DNA of 64,000 bases. Origin: JAOUEA01 sp035249905 (lineage in GTDB: Bacteria; Actinomycetota; UBA4738; HRBIN12). The position numbers were made by a program, and so were the translations under genes. A model generated the notes under the pieces. The model was not told the DNA's origin, searched no databases, and saw only the letters and a program-made list of their open reading frames with translations. The stretch covers positions 24,069 through 88,068 of the forward strand of contig DATFFT010000032.1 in NCBI GenBank assembly GCA_035249905.1, written 5' to 3'. Below, one piece after another: positions 32,950 to 41,282 of the stretch (position 1 is the first letter of the stretch; every line of letters starts with the position of its first letter).

Positions 32950-34464
32950 GTGAAGACCCTCTACCGCGCTTCTCGTGTCCGAACCCTGGCCCACCCCGAG
33001 ACGGGGGAGTGGCTCCTCACCGACGGCCGTCACGTGCAGCGCATCGGAGCGGGCGATCCACCCACCGCCGATCGCGTCGTCGACCTGCCCGGGACCACGA
33101 TCGTGCCGGGGTTCGTCGACGCACATGTGCATCTCACGATGACGGGGCTCTCCCTAGCGAACGACGACGTTGCCTCGGCACGGTCCGCCACCGAGCTCCT
33201 CACCCTGGTTCGTCGGCGGACGACGGTCGAAGGGACGGGCGATGCGGTCTTCATGCTCGGCTATGACGAGTCGCGCTGGGATCGGCCCGAGGTCCCGACG
33301 ATGGCGCAGCTCGACGCGGCCTGCGCTCGCCCGCTGATCGTCCGGCGCGTCGACGGGCACGTCGCCCTTGCGAACCGCGCTGCCCTCGATCGCTCCGGTG
33401 TGCTCGACCTGCCGGGCCTGACCCGCGACGAGGCGGGCGAGCCGACGGGAGCCGTGACGGGGCGCGCGAACGAGATGATCGGACGTTGGGCTCTCGCCTC
33501 GATCGACGACCACGAACGGCAGGACCTGCAGCTGCAGGCGGCTTCCCTAGCGGCGTCGACGGGAATCACGGCGGTGCATGAGATGTCGATGCCCGCAACG
33601 GACGGCGAGCGTGATCTCGAGGTGCTGCTGAACCACCGGCATCGGCTTCCGGTCGACGCGCTGCCGATCGTCGCGACCATGGACCTCGGCGTGGCGATCT
33701 CGAACGGCCTGGCCGCGATCGGGGGAGATCTTCCGGTCGACGGCTCGGTCGGGGCCGGAACGGCTTGGCTGCGCGATCCCTACATCGATGGGACCCGGAG
33801 CACCCGGTCGTTCGCCGACGACGATCTGGCCGAGTTCTTCCACTCGGGCCAGGCCGCGGGGTTGCAGGTCGGGGTTCATGCGATCGGCGACGCGGCGATC
33901 GAGCAGGTGATCTCGGTGTGGGAACGTGTGTACCAGGCACTCGATTCGCGTGAGCGGCGACACTTCCGGGCGAGGCGGCATCGCATCGAGCACTTCGAAC
34001 TCCCGTCGAGCGCGCAGGTGGAACGTGCCGCGATGCTCGGACTCGCCGCGTCGGTGCAGCCGGCGTTCGACGCGACCTGGGGGCACCCGGGGGGCCTGTA
34101 CGAGCAGCGGATCGGTCGTGACCGTGCGGCGGCGATGAACCCGTTCCGCTCGATGCTCGACCGAGGTGTCGATCTCGGGATCGGATCGGACGCTCCGATC
34201 ACTCCGCTGGACCCGATGGCCGCGATCGAGGCGCTCGAGCGCCATCACGACCCGGCACAGCGTCTGTCGCGCATGGAAGCGATCCGCCTGCACACGATGG
34301 GCTCGGCCCGCATCGGCGGGCAGGAGGCCAAGAAGGGAGCGCTCGCACCGGGCATGCACGCCGACTTCGCCACCTTCGAGGTGGACCCGTTCGAGGAACC
34401 TTCGGTCGAGGGGCTGCGATCGATCCTGACGGTCTCGCTCGGTCGCGATGTCCACATGGCCTGA
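32950..34464 (+). CDS. Amidohydrolase family 3 (YtcJ-like)
   Basis: 504 residues, GTG start. Full architecture of the family: N-terminal beta-sandwich strand, metal-binding VDAHVHLTMTG, ASTGITAVHEM, GVHAIGDAAIEQV, RIEHFELP, and GSDAPITPLDPM followed by the C-terminal sandwich strand (LAPGMHADFATFEVDPFE). It is a metal-dependent hydrolase of unknown substrate and a homologue of the truncated gene at the window start. About 10 nt separate it from the RT-like gene, so readthrough between them is possible. Confidence 0.88.
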   Translation: MKTLYRASRVRTLAHPETGEWLLTDGRHVQRIGAGDPPTADRVVDLPGTTIVPGFVDAHVHLTMTGLSLANDDVASARSATELLTLVRRRTTVEGTGDAVFMLGYDESRWDRPEVPTMAQLDAACARPLIVRRVDGHVALANRAALDRSGVLDLPGLTRDEAGEPTGAVTGRANEMIGRWALASIDDHERQDLQLQAASLAASTGITAVHEMSMPATDGERDLEVLLNHRHRLPVDALPIVATMDLGVAISNGLAAIGGDLPVDGSVGAGTAWLRDPYIDGTRSTRSFADDDLAEFFHSGQAAGLQVGVHAIGDAAIEQVISVWERVYQALDSRERRHFRARRHRIEHFELPSSAQVERAAMLGLAASVQPAFDATWGHPGGLYEQRIGRDRAAAMNPFRSMLDRGVDLGIGSDAPITPLDPMAAIEALERHHDPAQRLSRMEAIRLHTMGSARIGGQEAKKGALAPGMHADFATFEVDPFEEPSVEGLRSILTVSLGRDVHMA

Positions 34465-34520
34465 GTCCATCGCTCGGATCTCCCCGGGCGCCCCTTGTCA
34501 TTCTTTCTCGGCCGGAGCGG

Positions 34521-34550
34521 TTGACCACCGGGCGCGCGCGGGCGTAGCGT
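34521..34550 (+). promoter_or_regulatory. Strong -35/-10 promoter driving a non-coding stretch
   Basis: TTGACC (34521-34526), an 18-nt spacer and TAGCGT (34545-34550). It is the best -35/-10 pair in the plus half of the window, and no protein start follows for about 320 nt. Confidence 0.5.
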
Positions 34551-34556
34551 GCGGGC

Positions 34557-34780
34557 CGCGCCGCCGCCTCGGCGGTGGCGCGAGGGTCCGAGCGGCTGAG
34601 TAGAGAACGCGGCGCTCCGGCGTCGCGGCCCCAAAGGTCGCTCGGGCCTTCCTGCCCTCCCGGCGCCGGTCACACTGCCGGCTCGAGCCGATCCCGCGCG
34701 GTGACCGTCGGGACGGGAATCCGGGCCGCCCCCCGAGCGTTGAGGTTGTTCCACCTCGTTCGTGGCGTTCTTGCCACGGT
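34557..34780 (+). ncRNA. Candidate structured non-coding RNA of unknown class
   Basis: The 408-nt gap between the amidohydrolase and the DUF4193-like gene contains no good reading frame but a series of hairpins: 8 bp at 34559-34580; a 10-bp stem 34585-34594/34639-34648 enclosing an 8-bp stem with UCCG tetraloop at 34608-34627; a 7-bp stem 34667-34673/34701-34707 enclosing CGGC-UCGA-GCCG; and simple hairpins at 34742-34757 and 34761-34778. A purine-rich asymmetric internal loop (34595-34607) is reminiscent of ligand-binding RNAs. I could not match it to tmRNA, RNase P RNA, SRP RNA, or TPP, cobalamin, SAM or ydaO riboswitches. It may be an independent RNA or a long leader. Confidence 0.4.
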
Positions 34781-34803
34781 CAGACCCGATGCGGCCCACA
34801 TGG

Positions 34804-34831
34804 TTGCACGGCGGGACAGCGGCAGTAGGAT
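34804..34831 (+). promoter_or_regulatory. Promoter of the DUF4193-like gene
   Basis: TTGCAC (34804-34809), 16-nt spacer, TAGGAT (34826-34831), followed by GGAGGG 6 nt before the ATG at 34873. Confidence 0.45.
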
Positions 34832-34872
34832 ACGCGCGCATCGAGGGAGGGCGGACCCTCGGAGGGATGAGA

Positions 34873-35247
34873 ATGAGCGACACCATGAACGAAATCGAGG
34901 AACCGGTCAGCGACGAGACCGAGGCCGATCACGAGGAGATCGACGACGGCGAGGAGCCCAGCGAGGAGGAGCTCGCCGACGCCACCGTGCCACCTGATCC
35001 GGCGACCGGCGGCGACGTCGAGTCGATCCAGGAGCTCCTGGTCAAGCAAGAGGCCGCCGAGGAGGCCGAGGAGGAGGAGGAGCCCGCGATCGCCCTCACG
35101 AAGGGCGAGCGCCTGGTCGCCGATCCCGGGGAGTCCCGCGTGACCCCGATGCAGTCGACCGAGTTCCTGTGTCAACGGTGCTTCCTGGTCAAGCACCGGA
35201 GTCAGCTCGCCGACAAGAAGCGGACGCTGTGCCGCGATTGCGCCTGA
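34873..35247 (+). CDS. Acidic zinc-ribbon protein, DUF4193-like
   Basis: 124 residues from ATG 34873; the ATG at 34867 abuts the ribosome binding site and is less likely. A very acidic N-terminal two-thirds (EEPVSDETEADHEEIDDG and EEAEEEEEPAI) precedes a C-terminal zinc ribbon EFLCQRCFLVKHRSQLADKKRTLCRDCA. That ending matches the actinobacterial DUF4193 family, whose function is not established. It overlaps the start of lnt-ppm by 19 nt. Confidence 0.75.
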   Translation: MSDTMNEIEEPVSDETEADHEEIDDGEEPSEEELADATVPPDPATGGDVESIQELLVKQEAAEEAEEEEEPAIALTKGERLVADPGESRVTPMQSTEFLCQRCFLVKHRSQLADKKRTLCRDCA

Positions 35248-37520
35248 GGGCGCGTCCCGGTCTTCCGCTCGCATCGGCGATCTCCGCCGCCGCCGGCCTC
35301 GCGTTGTCGGCGGCCTTCCCCCCGATCGGAGCCTGGCCCATCGCGTTCGTGGCGCTGGTGCCGCTGTTGTGGTTGTCGAGGGAACGTCCCGGGCGAGGGT
35401 TCGTCCTCGGTCTCGCGTTCGGGCTCACGTTCCATGGGGCCACCTTGTACTGGATCCTGCGCTTCGGCGAGATGGCGTGGGTATCGCTGACCCTGGTCTC
35501 CGCGTTGTGGGTCGCCGCCTTCGGCGCCCTCCTTCCCGGGCTGCGCCGCCCGGGGAGGCCGGTGGTCACCGTGTTGGCCGTCGCGTCGGCATGGACCGTG
35601 CTCGAGTGGCTGAAGGGCATGTGGCCGCTCGGAGGATTCACCTGGGGCACGCTCGGCATCTCCCAGGTCGACAACGTTGCCACGGCCCGTCTCGGCACCG
35701 TCGCGGGGGTGTGGGGCGTGACGTTCGCGGTGGTGGCGACGAACGCAGCCATCGCGCTCGCTTTCGAGCGTGAGGGTCCGAGCCGCGGAGGTGCCGCGGC
35801 CCTCGGGCTGGCGGCCATCCTGGTCGTCTCGCCCCTCGCCCTGCCGTTCGCGACCGCCCAGGGACAAGCGATCGACGTCGCGGCGATCCAGATCGACGTC
35901 CGTGAGGCGGAAGACGGCACGAGCACGGACGAGGACCTCCGGGTGGCGGAGCTGAACATCGAACAACACCGGCGTCTCGTCGGCGGGCCCGTTCCCGACC
36001 TCGTGGTGTGGGGTGAGGGGGCGCTCGATCCGGGAGCGGTCGACGATCCCGGCGTCAGGGCGACGGTCTCGCAGGTCGTCGCGGCCGTGGGTGCCCCGAC
36101 GATCATCGGTGCTGTGGTCGACGACCCCGACGGCAGCCAGCACACGTCGGTGCTGCAGCTCGACGGCTCGGGCAACCAGGTCGGCCGCTACGACAAGACC
36201 CACCTCGTGCCGTTCGGGGAATACGTGCCGTTCCGTTCGCGTCTGGAGTGGGTCGACGCGATCGACCAGGTACCGGTCGACCGTGTCCCGGGGGACGGAG
36301 GTCAGCTGCTCTCGAGCCCGGGGTTGCCGCCGTTCGCGACACCGATCTGTTACGAGAACTCCTTCCCGGCGATCACGAGGTCGCTCGTGTCCGAGGGCGC
36401 CGGCTTCGTGGTGGTGCCGGTGAACAACGCGTCGTACGGGTTCACCGCCGCGAGCGCCCAGCATCTGCAGATGTCGCAGATGCGGGCGATCGAGACCGGT
36501 CGGTGGTACGTGAACGCGGCGATCTCCGGCATCAGCGCGTTCGTCGATCCGTCGGGACGTGTCGTCGCGTCGGCAGGGCTGTTCGAGCCCGATATCCTTC
36601 GGCACACCATCCGCATGTCCGAGGAACGCACGTGGTACGTCAGGCTGGGGGACTGGCTCCCCTGGCTGACCCTCTGCGTCGTGGTGCTGGCGTTCGCGAT
36701 CCCCCGGCGCCGACGGCCCGATCGGCCGGCTCCCGCCCCGTCGCGGCCCGACGGAGATCGTCGCACGCTGGTGATCCTGCCCACCTACGACGAACGGGCC
36801 ACGGTCGAGCAGGTGCTCCGTGGCGTGCGGAAGGCGCCTCAGGACGTCGACGTCGTCGTGATCGACGACTCGTCGCCAGACGCCACCGCGTCGGTCGTTC
36901 GCGACGTGATGGCGACCGAACCGCACATCCGTCTCGTGGAACGCCCTCGTCGATCAGGTCTGGCCAGCGCGTACCTCGACGGGTTCCGGATCGCGCTCGA
37001 GGAGGGATACGACCTCGTCGTCGAGATGGACTCGGACCTGTCGCACGACCCATCCGAGCTCCCCATGCTCCTGGAAGCCGCTGGGTCCGCCGACCTCGTC
37101 GTCGGGAGCCGCTACGTGCCAGGTGGATCGGTGACGAATTGGAGTCGCGGCCGTGTCGCCCTGTCGCGGGCCGGGAACACCTATGCGCGCTGGATGCTCG
37201 GGATCCCCCTGCACGACGCGACGAGCGGCTTCCGCGTGTACCGCCGGGCGTTGCTCGAGGATCTGGTCGCCGATCCGATCGCCTCGGAAGGATACGGGTT
37301 CCAGATCGAGCTCGTCCTGCGCTCATGGCAGCTCGGCGCGACGCTCGCCGAGGTGCCGATCACGTTCCGGGAACGCGAACATGGCCAGTCGAAGCTGTCC
37401 CGAGGCATGGTGGTCGAGGCCCTGTGGCTCGTCATGCGCTGGGGGCTCGCCGACCGGTTCGGAGGGGTACCCGCCAGGCCGGCACGGGAAGCCCGCCCCG
37501 GCAGCCCGGACGCGGAGTAG
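35229..37520 (+). CDS. lnt-ppm1: Fused apolipoprotein N-acyltransferase and polyprenol-phosphate mannosyltransferase
   Basis: 763 residues from GTG 35229. Domain 1 (about 1-500) is Lnt: several membrane helices, then a nitrilase-like domain with the Glu-Lys-Cys triad (VVWGEGALD near 262, YDKTHLVPFGEY near 323, TPICYEN near 373). Domain 2 (about 512-750) is a GT2 glycosyltransferase: TLVILPTYDERATVEQVL, VVIDDSSPD, EMDSDLSHDP, and GSRYVPGGSVTNW, matching polyprenol monophosphomannose synthase. The same fusion is Ppm1 in Mycobacterium tuberculosis. It N-acylates lipoproteins (such as the HtrA and the partner of the FtsH-like protease here) and supplies mannose donors for the envelope. Confidence 0.92.
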   Translation: MPRLRLRARPGLPLASAISAAAGLALSAAFPPIGAWPIAFVALVPLLWLSRERPGRGFVLGLAFGLTFHGATLYWILRFGEMAWVSLTLVSALWVAAFGALLPGLRRPGRPVVTVLAVASAWTVLEWLKGMWPLGGFTWGTLGISQVDNVATARLGTVAGVWGVTFAVVATNAAIALAFEREGPSRGGAAALGLAAILVVSPLALPFATAQGQAIDVAAIQIDVREAEDGTSTDEDLRVAELNIEQHRRLVGGPVPDLVVWGEGALDPGAVDDPGVRATVSQVVAAVGAPTIIGAVVDDPDGSQHTSVLQLDGSGNQVGRYDKTHLVPFGEYVPFRSRLEWVDAIDQVPVDRVPGDGGQLLSSPGLPPFATPICYENSFPAITRSLVSEGAGFVVVPVNNASYGFTAASAQHLQMSQMRAIETGRWYVNAAISGISAFVDPSGRVVASAGLFEPDILRHTIRMSEERTWYVRLGDWLPWLTLCVVVLAFAIPRRRRPDRPAPAPSRPDGDRRTLVILPTYDERATVEQVLRGVRKAPQDVDVVVIDDSSPDATASVVRDVMATEPHIRLVERPRRSGLASAYLDGFRIALEEGYDLVVEMDSDLSHDPSELPMLLEAAGSADLVVGSRYVPGGSVTNWSRGRVALSRAGNTYARWMLGIPLHDATSGFRVYRRALLEDLVADPIASEGYGFQIELVLRSWQLGATLAEVPITFREREHGQSKLSRGMVVEALWLVMRWGLADRFGGVPARPAREARPGSPDAE

Positions 37521-37605
37521 CGCGGGAGGTCGGCGGCGCTAGGCGATGCGCGGTGCGACGTGGCACGATTCGAGCGCGACCAGCAGACCTGCCACGACGC
37601 AGCAC

Positions 37606-37623
37606 CTGAGCGAGCTCGCTCGG
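37606..37623 (+). terminator. Possible hairpin terminator after lnt-ppm
   Basis: CTGAGCG-AGCT-CGCTCGG forms a 7-bp stem with one T-G wobble. There is no T-tract, so it could equally be a regulatory dyad. The rest of 37521-37701 shows nothing else. Confidence 0.25.
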
Positions 37624-37701
37624 CTGCGCCGGGTTCGCAACCGGATCACGCGCTCCGGGACCAGAGTTCACCGTCACCCGTCTTCACAGGGAGGGATCGA
37701 G

Positions 37702-38172
37702 ATGGCCGAGAAGAAGACCCCGAGGAAGAGCACCCGCACATCCGCCAAGCGCACGGCGACATCGTCGACGGGATTCACGGCGGAGGAACGCGCCGCGATG
37801 AAGGAGCGCGCCCGGGAGCTGAAGGCAGCGGCATCCAGGGCGGACGGGGAGAAGGCGCTGCTGGCGAAGATCGGCGAGATGACGGGGAAGGATCGCGCCA
37901 TGGCCGAGCGGATCCACGCCATCGTCACAGCCGCCGCGCCGGAGCTCTCGCCGAAGACCTGGTACGGGATGCCCGCGTACGCCAAGGACGGCAAGATCAT
38001 CTGCTTCTTCCAGAGTGCGGAGAAGTTCGACGCGCGGTACGCGACGTTCGGCTTCAGCGACGATGCGAAGCTCGACCAAGGCGCCATGTGGCCGACGTCC
38101 TGGGCGCTCGGGGATCTGACCGCCGCCGAGGAGAAGAAGATCACGCAGCTCGTGAAGAAGGCGGTGCGCTGA
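37702..38172 (+). CDS. DUF1801/YdhG-like protein
   Basis: 156 residues; ATG with GGGAGGG upstream. A Lys/Thr/Ala-rich basic N-terminal tail (about 1-30) precedes a DUF1801-type domain: IHAIVTAAAPELSPKTWYGMPAYAKDGKIICFFQSAEKFDARYATFGFSDDAKLD. The family includes the putative iron chaperone Fra-like/YdhG fold; the biochemical role is unsettled. The basic tail could bind nucleic acid. It ends 27 nt before the dif-like site. Confidence 0.75.
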   Translation: MAEKKTPRKSTRTSAKRTATSSTGFTAEERAAMKERARELKAAASRADGEKALLAKIGEMTGKDRAMAERIHAIVTAAAPELSPKTWYGMPAYAKDGKIICFFQSAEKFDARYATFGFSDDAKLDQGAMWPTSWALGDLTAAEEKKITQLVKKAVR

Positions 38173-38199
38173 GGGCTCTCTCGAGCTTCGTGCGACTCG

Positions 38200-38227
38200 G
38201 TCCCCGATAATGTTCATTATGACACTT
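38200..38227. other. dif-like XerC/XerD recombination site (probable replication terminus)
   Basis: A 28-bp AT-rich block in otherwise GC-rich DNA contains CCGATAAT-GTT-CATTATG, then ACACTT. The two arms ATAATG/CATTAT are inverted repeats. As I recall the actinobacterial dif consensus (CCGATAAT-3 nt-CATTATG core), this matches the whole core and deviates mainly at the outer ends. It lies between the stop codons of convergent genes and at the point where coding-strand bias reverses. The last 2 nt overlap the stop of the minus-strand gene. Confidence 0.75.
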
Positions 38228-38462
38228 AGCGGGAGGCGCGTTCCAGACCCGTCTTCGATCGCTCGTTCCCCCGCTTGAAGTTGCCCGTCGCCCGGGCCAG
38301 GAGGCGTTGAACCTGCTCAGGGTCCGCCGCGGTCAGGGCCGCCGCCAGACGCGACGCCTTCGAGCCCGAAACGGTCACGACGACCTTCGAGCGCCACGTG
38401 ATACGGATGCGGCCGTCCTTCGTGATCGCGTAGCCGAACGGCTCGGCCTCGAGCCCGCCCAC
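38226..38462 (-). CDS. Small protein of unknown function downstream of gcvPB
   Basis: 78 residues; GTG start 5 nt after the gcvPB stop. Sequence pattern: EPFGYAITKDGRIRITWRSKVVVTVSG, a beta-hairpin-like segment, then KASRLAAALTAADPEQVQRLLARATGNFKRGNER, helical and basic. Third codon positions are almost all G/C, as in real genes. The positive charge suggests nucleic-acid binding. I do not recognise the family. Its stop codon overlaps the edge of the dif-like site. Confidence 0.6.
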   Translation of the reverse strand: MGGLEAEPFGYAITKDGRIRITWRSKVVVTVSGSKASRLAAALTAADPEQVQRLLARATGNFKRGNERSKTGLERASR

Positions 38463-38467
38463 GTCGC

Positions 38468-39967
38468 TCAGTCCCGAGTGTCGCCGTCGGAGCCCCACCG
38501 CAGCTTGAGGTGCCGGGCGGCCCTGGCCTCGTCGAGGCGGCGCACGGGGGTCGTGGTCGGGGCCCGGTGCAGGAGATCGGGGTCGGTACGCGCTTCCCCG
38601 GCGGCGCGCAGGAAGGCGTCGGCCAGGCCATCGAGGGTCTGCTTGGACTCGGTTTCGGTGGGCTCCACCATCATCGCCTCGTCGACCACGAGCGGGAAGT
38701 ACACCGTCGAGGGGTGATACCCCAGGTCGATCAGGCGCTTGGCCACGTCCATCGCCCGGATCCCGGTCTCCTTCTCGAGTGGCTCGGCCGTGGCCACGAA
38801 CTCGTGCATCGGGGGCGTGGCGGGGTACGCGAGCGGGAAGGCCGGCGCGATGCGCGCCGCCAGGTAGTTGGCGTTGAGCGCCGCGAGCTCGCTGACCTCG
38901 GCCAGCCCGTCGCCGCCGTGGCCGAACACGTAGGCGTACGCGCGCACCAGCACGCCAACGTTGCCGTTGTACCCGTGGAGCCGGCCGACCGATCGCGGCC
39001 GGTCGCGGTCCCACCGGAACGTGCCGTCCGGATCGCGCACGACGACCGGTGCCGGGAGGTAGTCGACCAGATGTCCCGCGACCCCCACGGGGCCGGCACC
39101 GGGCCCTCCCCCGCCGTGGGGCGTGGCGAAGGTCTTGTGCGTATTGATGTGCACGATGTCGAAGCCCATGTCGCCCGGCCGCGCCTTCCCCATGATCGCG
39201 TTGAGGTTGGCGCCGTCGTAGTACACGAGGGCGCCGACCGCGTGCAGCAGGTCGGTGATCTCCTCGATGCGTTCCTCGAAGAGGCCGAGCGTGTTCGGGT
39301 TGGTGAGCATCAGCCCCGCTACTCCCTCGTCCGCGATCTCGCGGAGCGCTCCGACGTCGACCAACCCCCGCTCGTCGGAGGGCACGTTGACCGGGTCGAA
39401 GCCCGCGATACGGACGCTGGCGGGATTCGTGCCGTGCGCGGCGTCGGGGATCAGCACCTTCATGCGGCGCTCCCCCCGGTCCTCGTGGAAGGCCCGCATG
39501 ATGAGCAGGCCGGTCATCTCCCCGCAGGCGCCCGCAGGAGGCTGCAGCGTGGCCCGCTCCATCCCCGTGATCTCGCAGAGCGCTCCCTCGAGCCGGAACA
39601 GCATCTCGAGGGTTCCCTGCACCGTGTGATCCGGCTGCAGCGGGTGCGTTCGCTGGAACCCGGGGAACGCCGCGACGGTCTCGGCGACCTTCGGGTTGTA
39701 CTTCATCGTGCACGAGCCGAGCGGGTAGGCGCCGGTGTCGACCCCGTAGTTCCGCTGCGACAGCGCCGTGTAGTGGCGCACGATGTCGGTCTCCGCCACG
39801 CGAGGGAGCTCGGCCAGCCCCGCCCTGGCGTGCATCTCGGGGATCGAGGCCTCCGGCACGTCGAGGGGCGCGAACGACGATGCCCGTCGCCCCTCCGAGG
39901 AACGCTCGGCGATCGTGCCCGTGGTCGCGGCCGGGCCTTGGGTGCGGACGGGGGCGCCCTCCATCAT
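38468..39967 (-). CDS. gcvPB: Glycine dehydrogenase (decarboxylating) subunit 2
   Basis: 499 residues; the ATG overlaps the gcvPA stop (ATGA). It contains the PLP site INTHKTFATPHGGGGPGAGP, plus SCTMKYNPK and QPPAGACGEMTGL typical of GcvPB. With GcvPA it forms the two-subunit P protein that decarboxylates glycine and loads the aminomethyl group on GcvH, whose gene lies at 46.7 kb. A gcvT directly linked to these genes was not seen. Confidence 0.95.
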   Translation of the reverse strand: MMEGAPVRTQGPAATTGTIAERSSEGRRASSFAPLDVPEASIPEMHARAGLAELPRVAETDIVRHYTALSQRNYGVDTGAYPLGSCTMKYNPKVAETVAAFPGFQRTHPLQPDHTVQGTLEMLFRLEGALCEITGMERATLQPPAGACGEMTGLLIMRAFHEDRGERRMKVLIPDAAHGTNPASVRIAGFDPVNVPSDERGLVDVGALREIADEGVAGLMLTNPNTLGLFEERIEEITDLLHAVGALVYYDGANLNAIMGKARPGDMGFDIVHINTHKTFATPHGGGGPGAGPVGVAGHLVDYLPAPVVVRDPDGTFRWDRDRPRSVGRLHGYNGNVGVLVRAYAYVFGHGGDGLAEVSELAALNANYLAARIAPAFPLAYPATPPMHEFVATAEPLEKETGIRAMDVAKRLIDLGYHPSTVYFPLVVDEAMMVEPTETESKQTLDGLADAFLRAAGEARTDPDLLHRAPTTTPVRRLDEARAARHLKLRWGSDGDTRD

Positions 39968-41271
39968 GCCGCGAGCACCTCCCCCATCGCCGAGACGAAG
40001 GCGTCGATCTCCGACCGGGAGCGCCGCTCGGTCACGGCCACCACGAGCAGATCGGCGCCGGCCCGCGGGACCGCCACGCCGGCCAGGAAGCCACGTTCGA
40101 CCATGGCGTCGATCACGTGGGACACGGGGAGCGGCAGCCGAAGCGCGAACTCCTTGAAGCAGGGTGCGTCGGGGAACCCGAGACGGACGCCCGGCAGCGA
40201 GGCCAGCGCCTCGGCCGCGTATGCGGCCTTCGAGACGCACTGGCGACCGATCTCGGCGAGCCCTTCCGGTCCGAGCCACGAGAGGTACACGGCCGCGGCG
40301 AGCGCCATGAGGGTCTGGTTCGTGCAGATGTTGGAGGTCGCCTTGTCGCGACGGATGTGCTGCTCGCGCGCCTGCAACGTGAGGACGTAGCCCGTGCGAC
40401 CCTGAACGTCGACCGTCGCCCCCACGATGCGGCCCGGCAGCTTGCGGACGTCGGCCGTCCGCGCGGCGATGATGCCCAGGTACGGGCCGCCGTAGTTCAG
40501 GTGATTCCCGAGGCTCTGGCCCTCGGCCACGGCGATGTCGGCGCCCAGCTCGCCGGGGGGGGCGAGCATGCCCAGCGAGAGCGGATCGAAGACCTGGATC
40601 GCCTTCGCTCCCCCGGCATGCGCCGCGTCGAACCGCTCCCTGACGGGCTCGAGCACCCCGTAGACGTTCGGATGCTGCACGACGACGGCCGCCACGTCGT
40701 CGGTCACGTGAGGATCGCCCTCGTACGTCTCGGGGTCGTAGCCCGCTCCCCTGCCCGCCGTCCGCAACGCGTCCACCGCTCGCGGATCGACGCCGGCGGC
40801 GACCAGCACCCTCGACCGTCCGCGGCCGATCGACATGTGCACCGCCTCGACGAGAGCGGTCGCGCCGTCGTAGAGCGATGCGTTCGAGACATCGAGGCCC
40901 GTGAGCTCGCAGATCATCGACTGGTATTCGAAGAGGGCCTGGAGGACCCCTTGTGAAAGCTCCGGCTGGTAGGGCGTGTACGACGTGTAGAACTCGCTGC
41001 GTCCTGCGAGCGCCCAGACCACCGAGGGCACGTAGTGGTCGTAGGCTCCGCCGCCGGCGAAGCAGATCAGATCGTCCGCGCTCCTGTTCCGCCCTGCCAG
41101 GCTGCGCAGATCGGCCGTCAGCTCCATCTCGCTCACGCCGTCGGGGACCGCGAGGGCACGATCGAGCCGGACCGAGGCGGGGATCTGCTCGAAGAGCTCG
41201 TCGAGGGAGGCGCGCCCGGCCACCGCGAGCATCTCGCGGACCTCGTCGTCGGTGTGGGGGCTGAACCGCAC
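39964..41271 (-). CDS. gcvPA: Glycine dehydrogenase (decarboxylating) subunit 1
   Basis: 435 residues, GTG start. The sequence matches GcvPA throughout: CFAGGGAYDHYVPSVV, YTPYQPELSQGVLQALFEYQSMI, TGLDVSNASLYDGATA, LNYGGPYLGI, and SNICTNQTLMAL. It is the non-PLP half of the split P protein and forms an operon with gcvPB. It starts 11 nt downstream of the end of the nuclease-like gene. Confidence 0.95.
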   Translation of the reverse strand: MRFSPHTDDEVREMLAVAGRASLDELFEQIPASVRLDRALAVPDGVSEMELTADLRSLAGRNRSADDLICFAGGGAYDHYVPSVVWALAGRSEFYTSYTPYQPELSQGVLQALFEYQSMICELTGLDVSNASLYDGATALVEAVHMSIGRGRSRVLVAAGVDPRAVDALRTAGRGAGYDPETYEGDPHVTDDVAAVVVQHPNVYGVLEPVRERFDAAHAGGAKAIQVFDPLSLGMLAPPGELGADIAVAEGQSLGNHLNYGGPYLGIIAARTADVRKLPGRIVGATVDVQGRTGYVLTLQAREQHIRRDKATSNICTNQTLMALAAAVYLSWLGPEGLAEIGRQCVSKAAYAAEALASLPGVRLGFPDAPCFKEFALRLPLPVSHVIDAMVERGFLAGVAVPRAGADLLVVAVTERRSRSEIDAFVSAMGEVLAA

Positions 41272-41282
41272 GTCGGCTCAGT

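Noticed and set aside
34557..34780. TPP, cobalamin, SAM or ydaO riboswitch, SRP RNA, RNase P RNA or tmRNA
   Set aside because: A CUGAG-like segment and a CACUG-like segment occur, but the other conserved boxes and helices of these classes are missing.
38463..39713. Long minus-strand frame overlapping gcvPB in another frame
   Set aside because: Only its last 78 codons (38226-38462), beyond gcvPB, look coding; the upstream part is a shadow of gcvPB.
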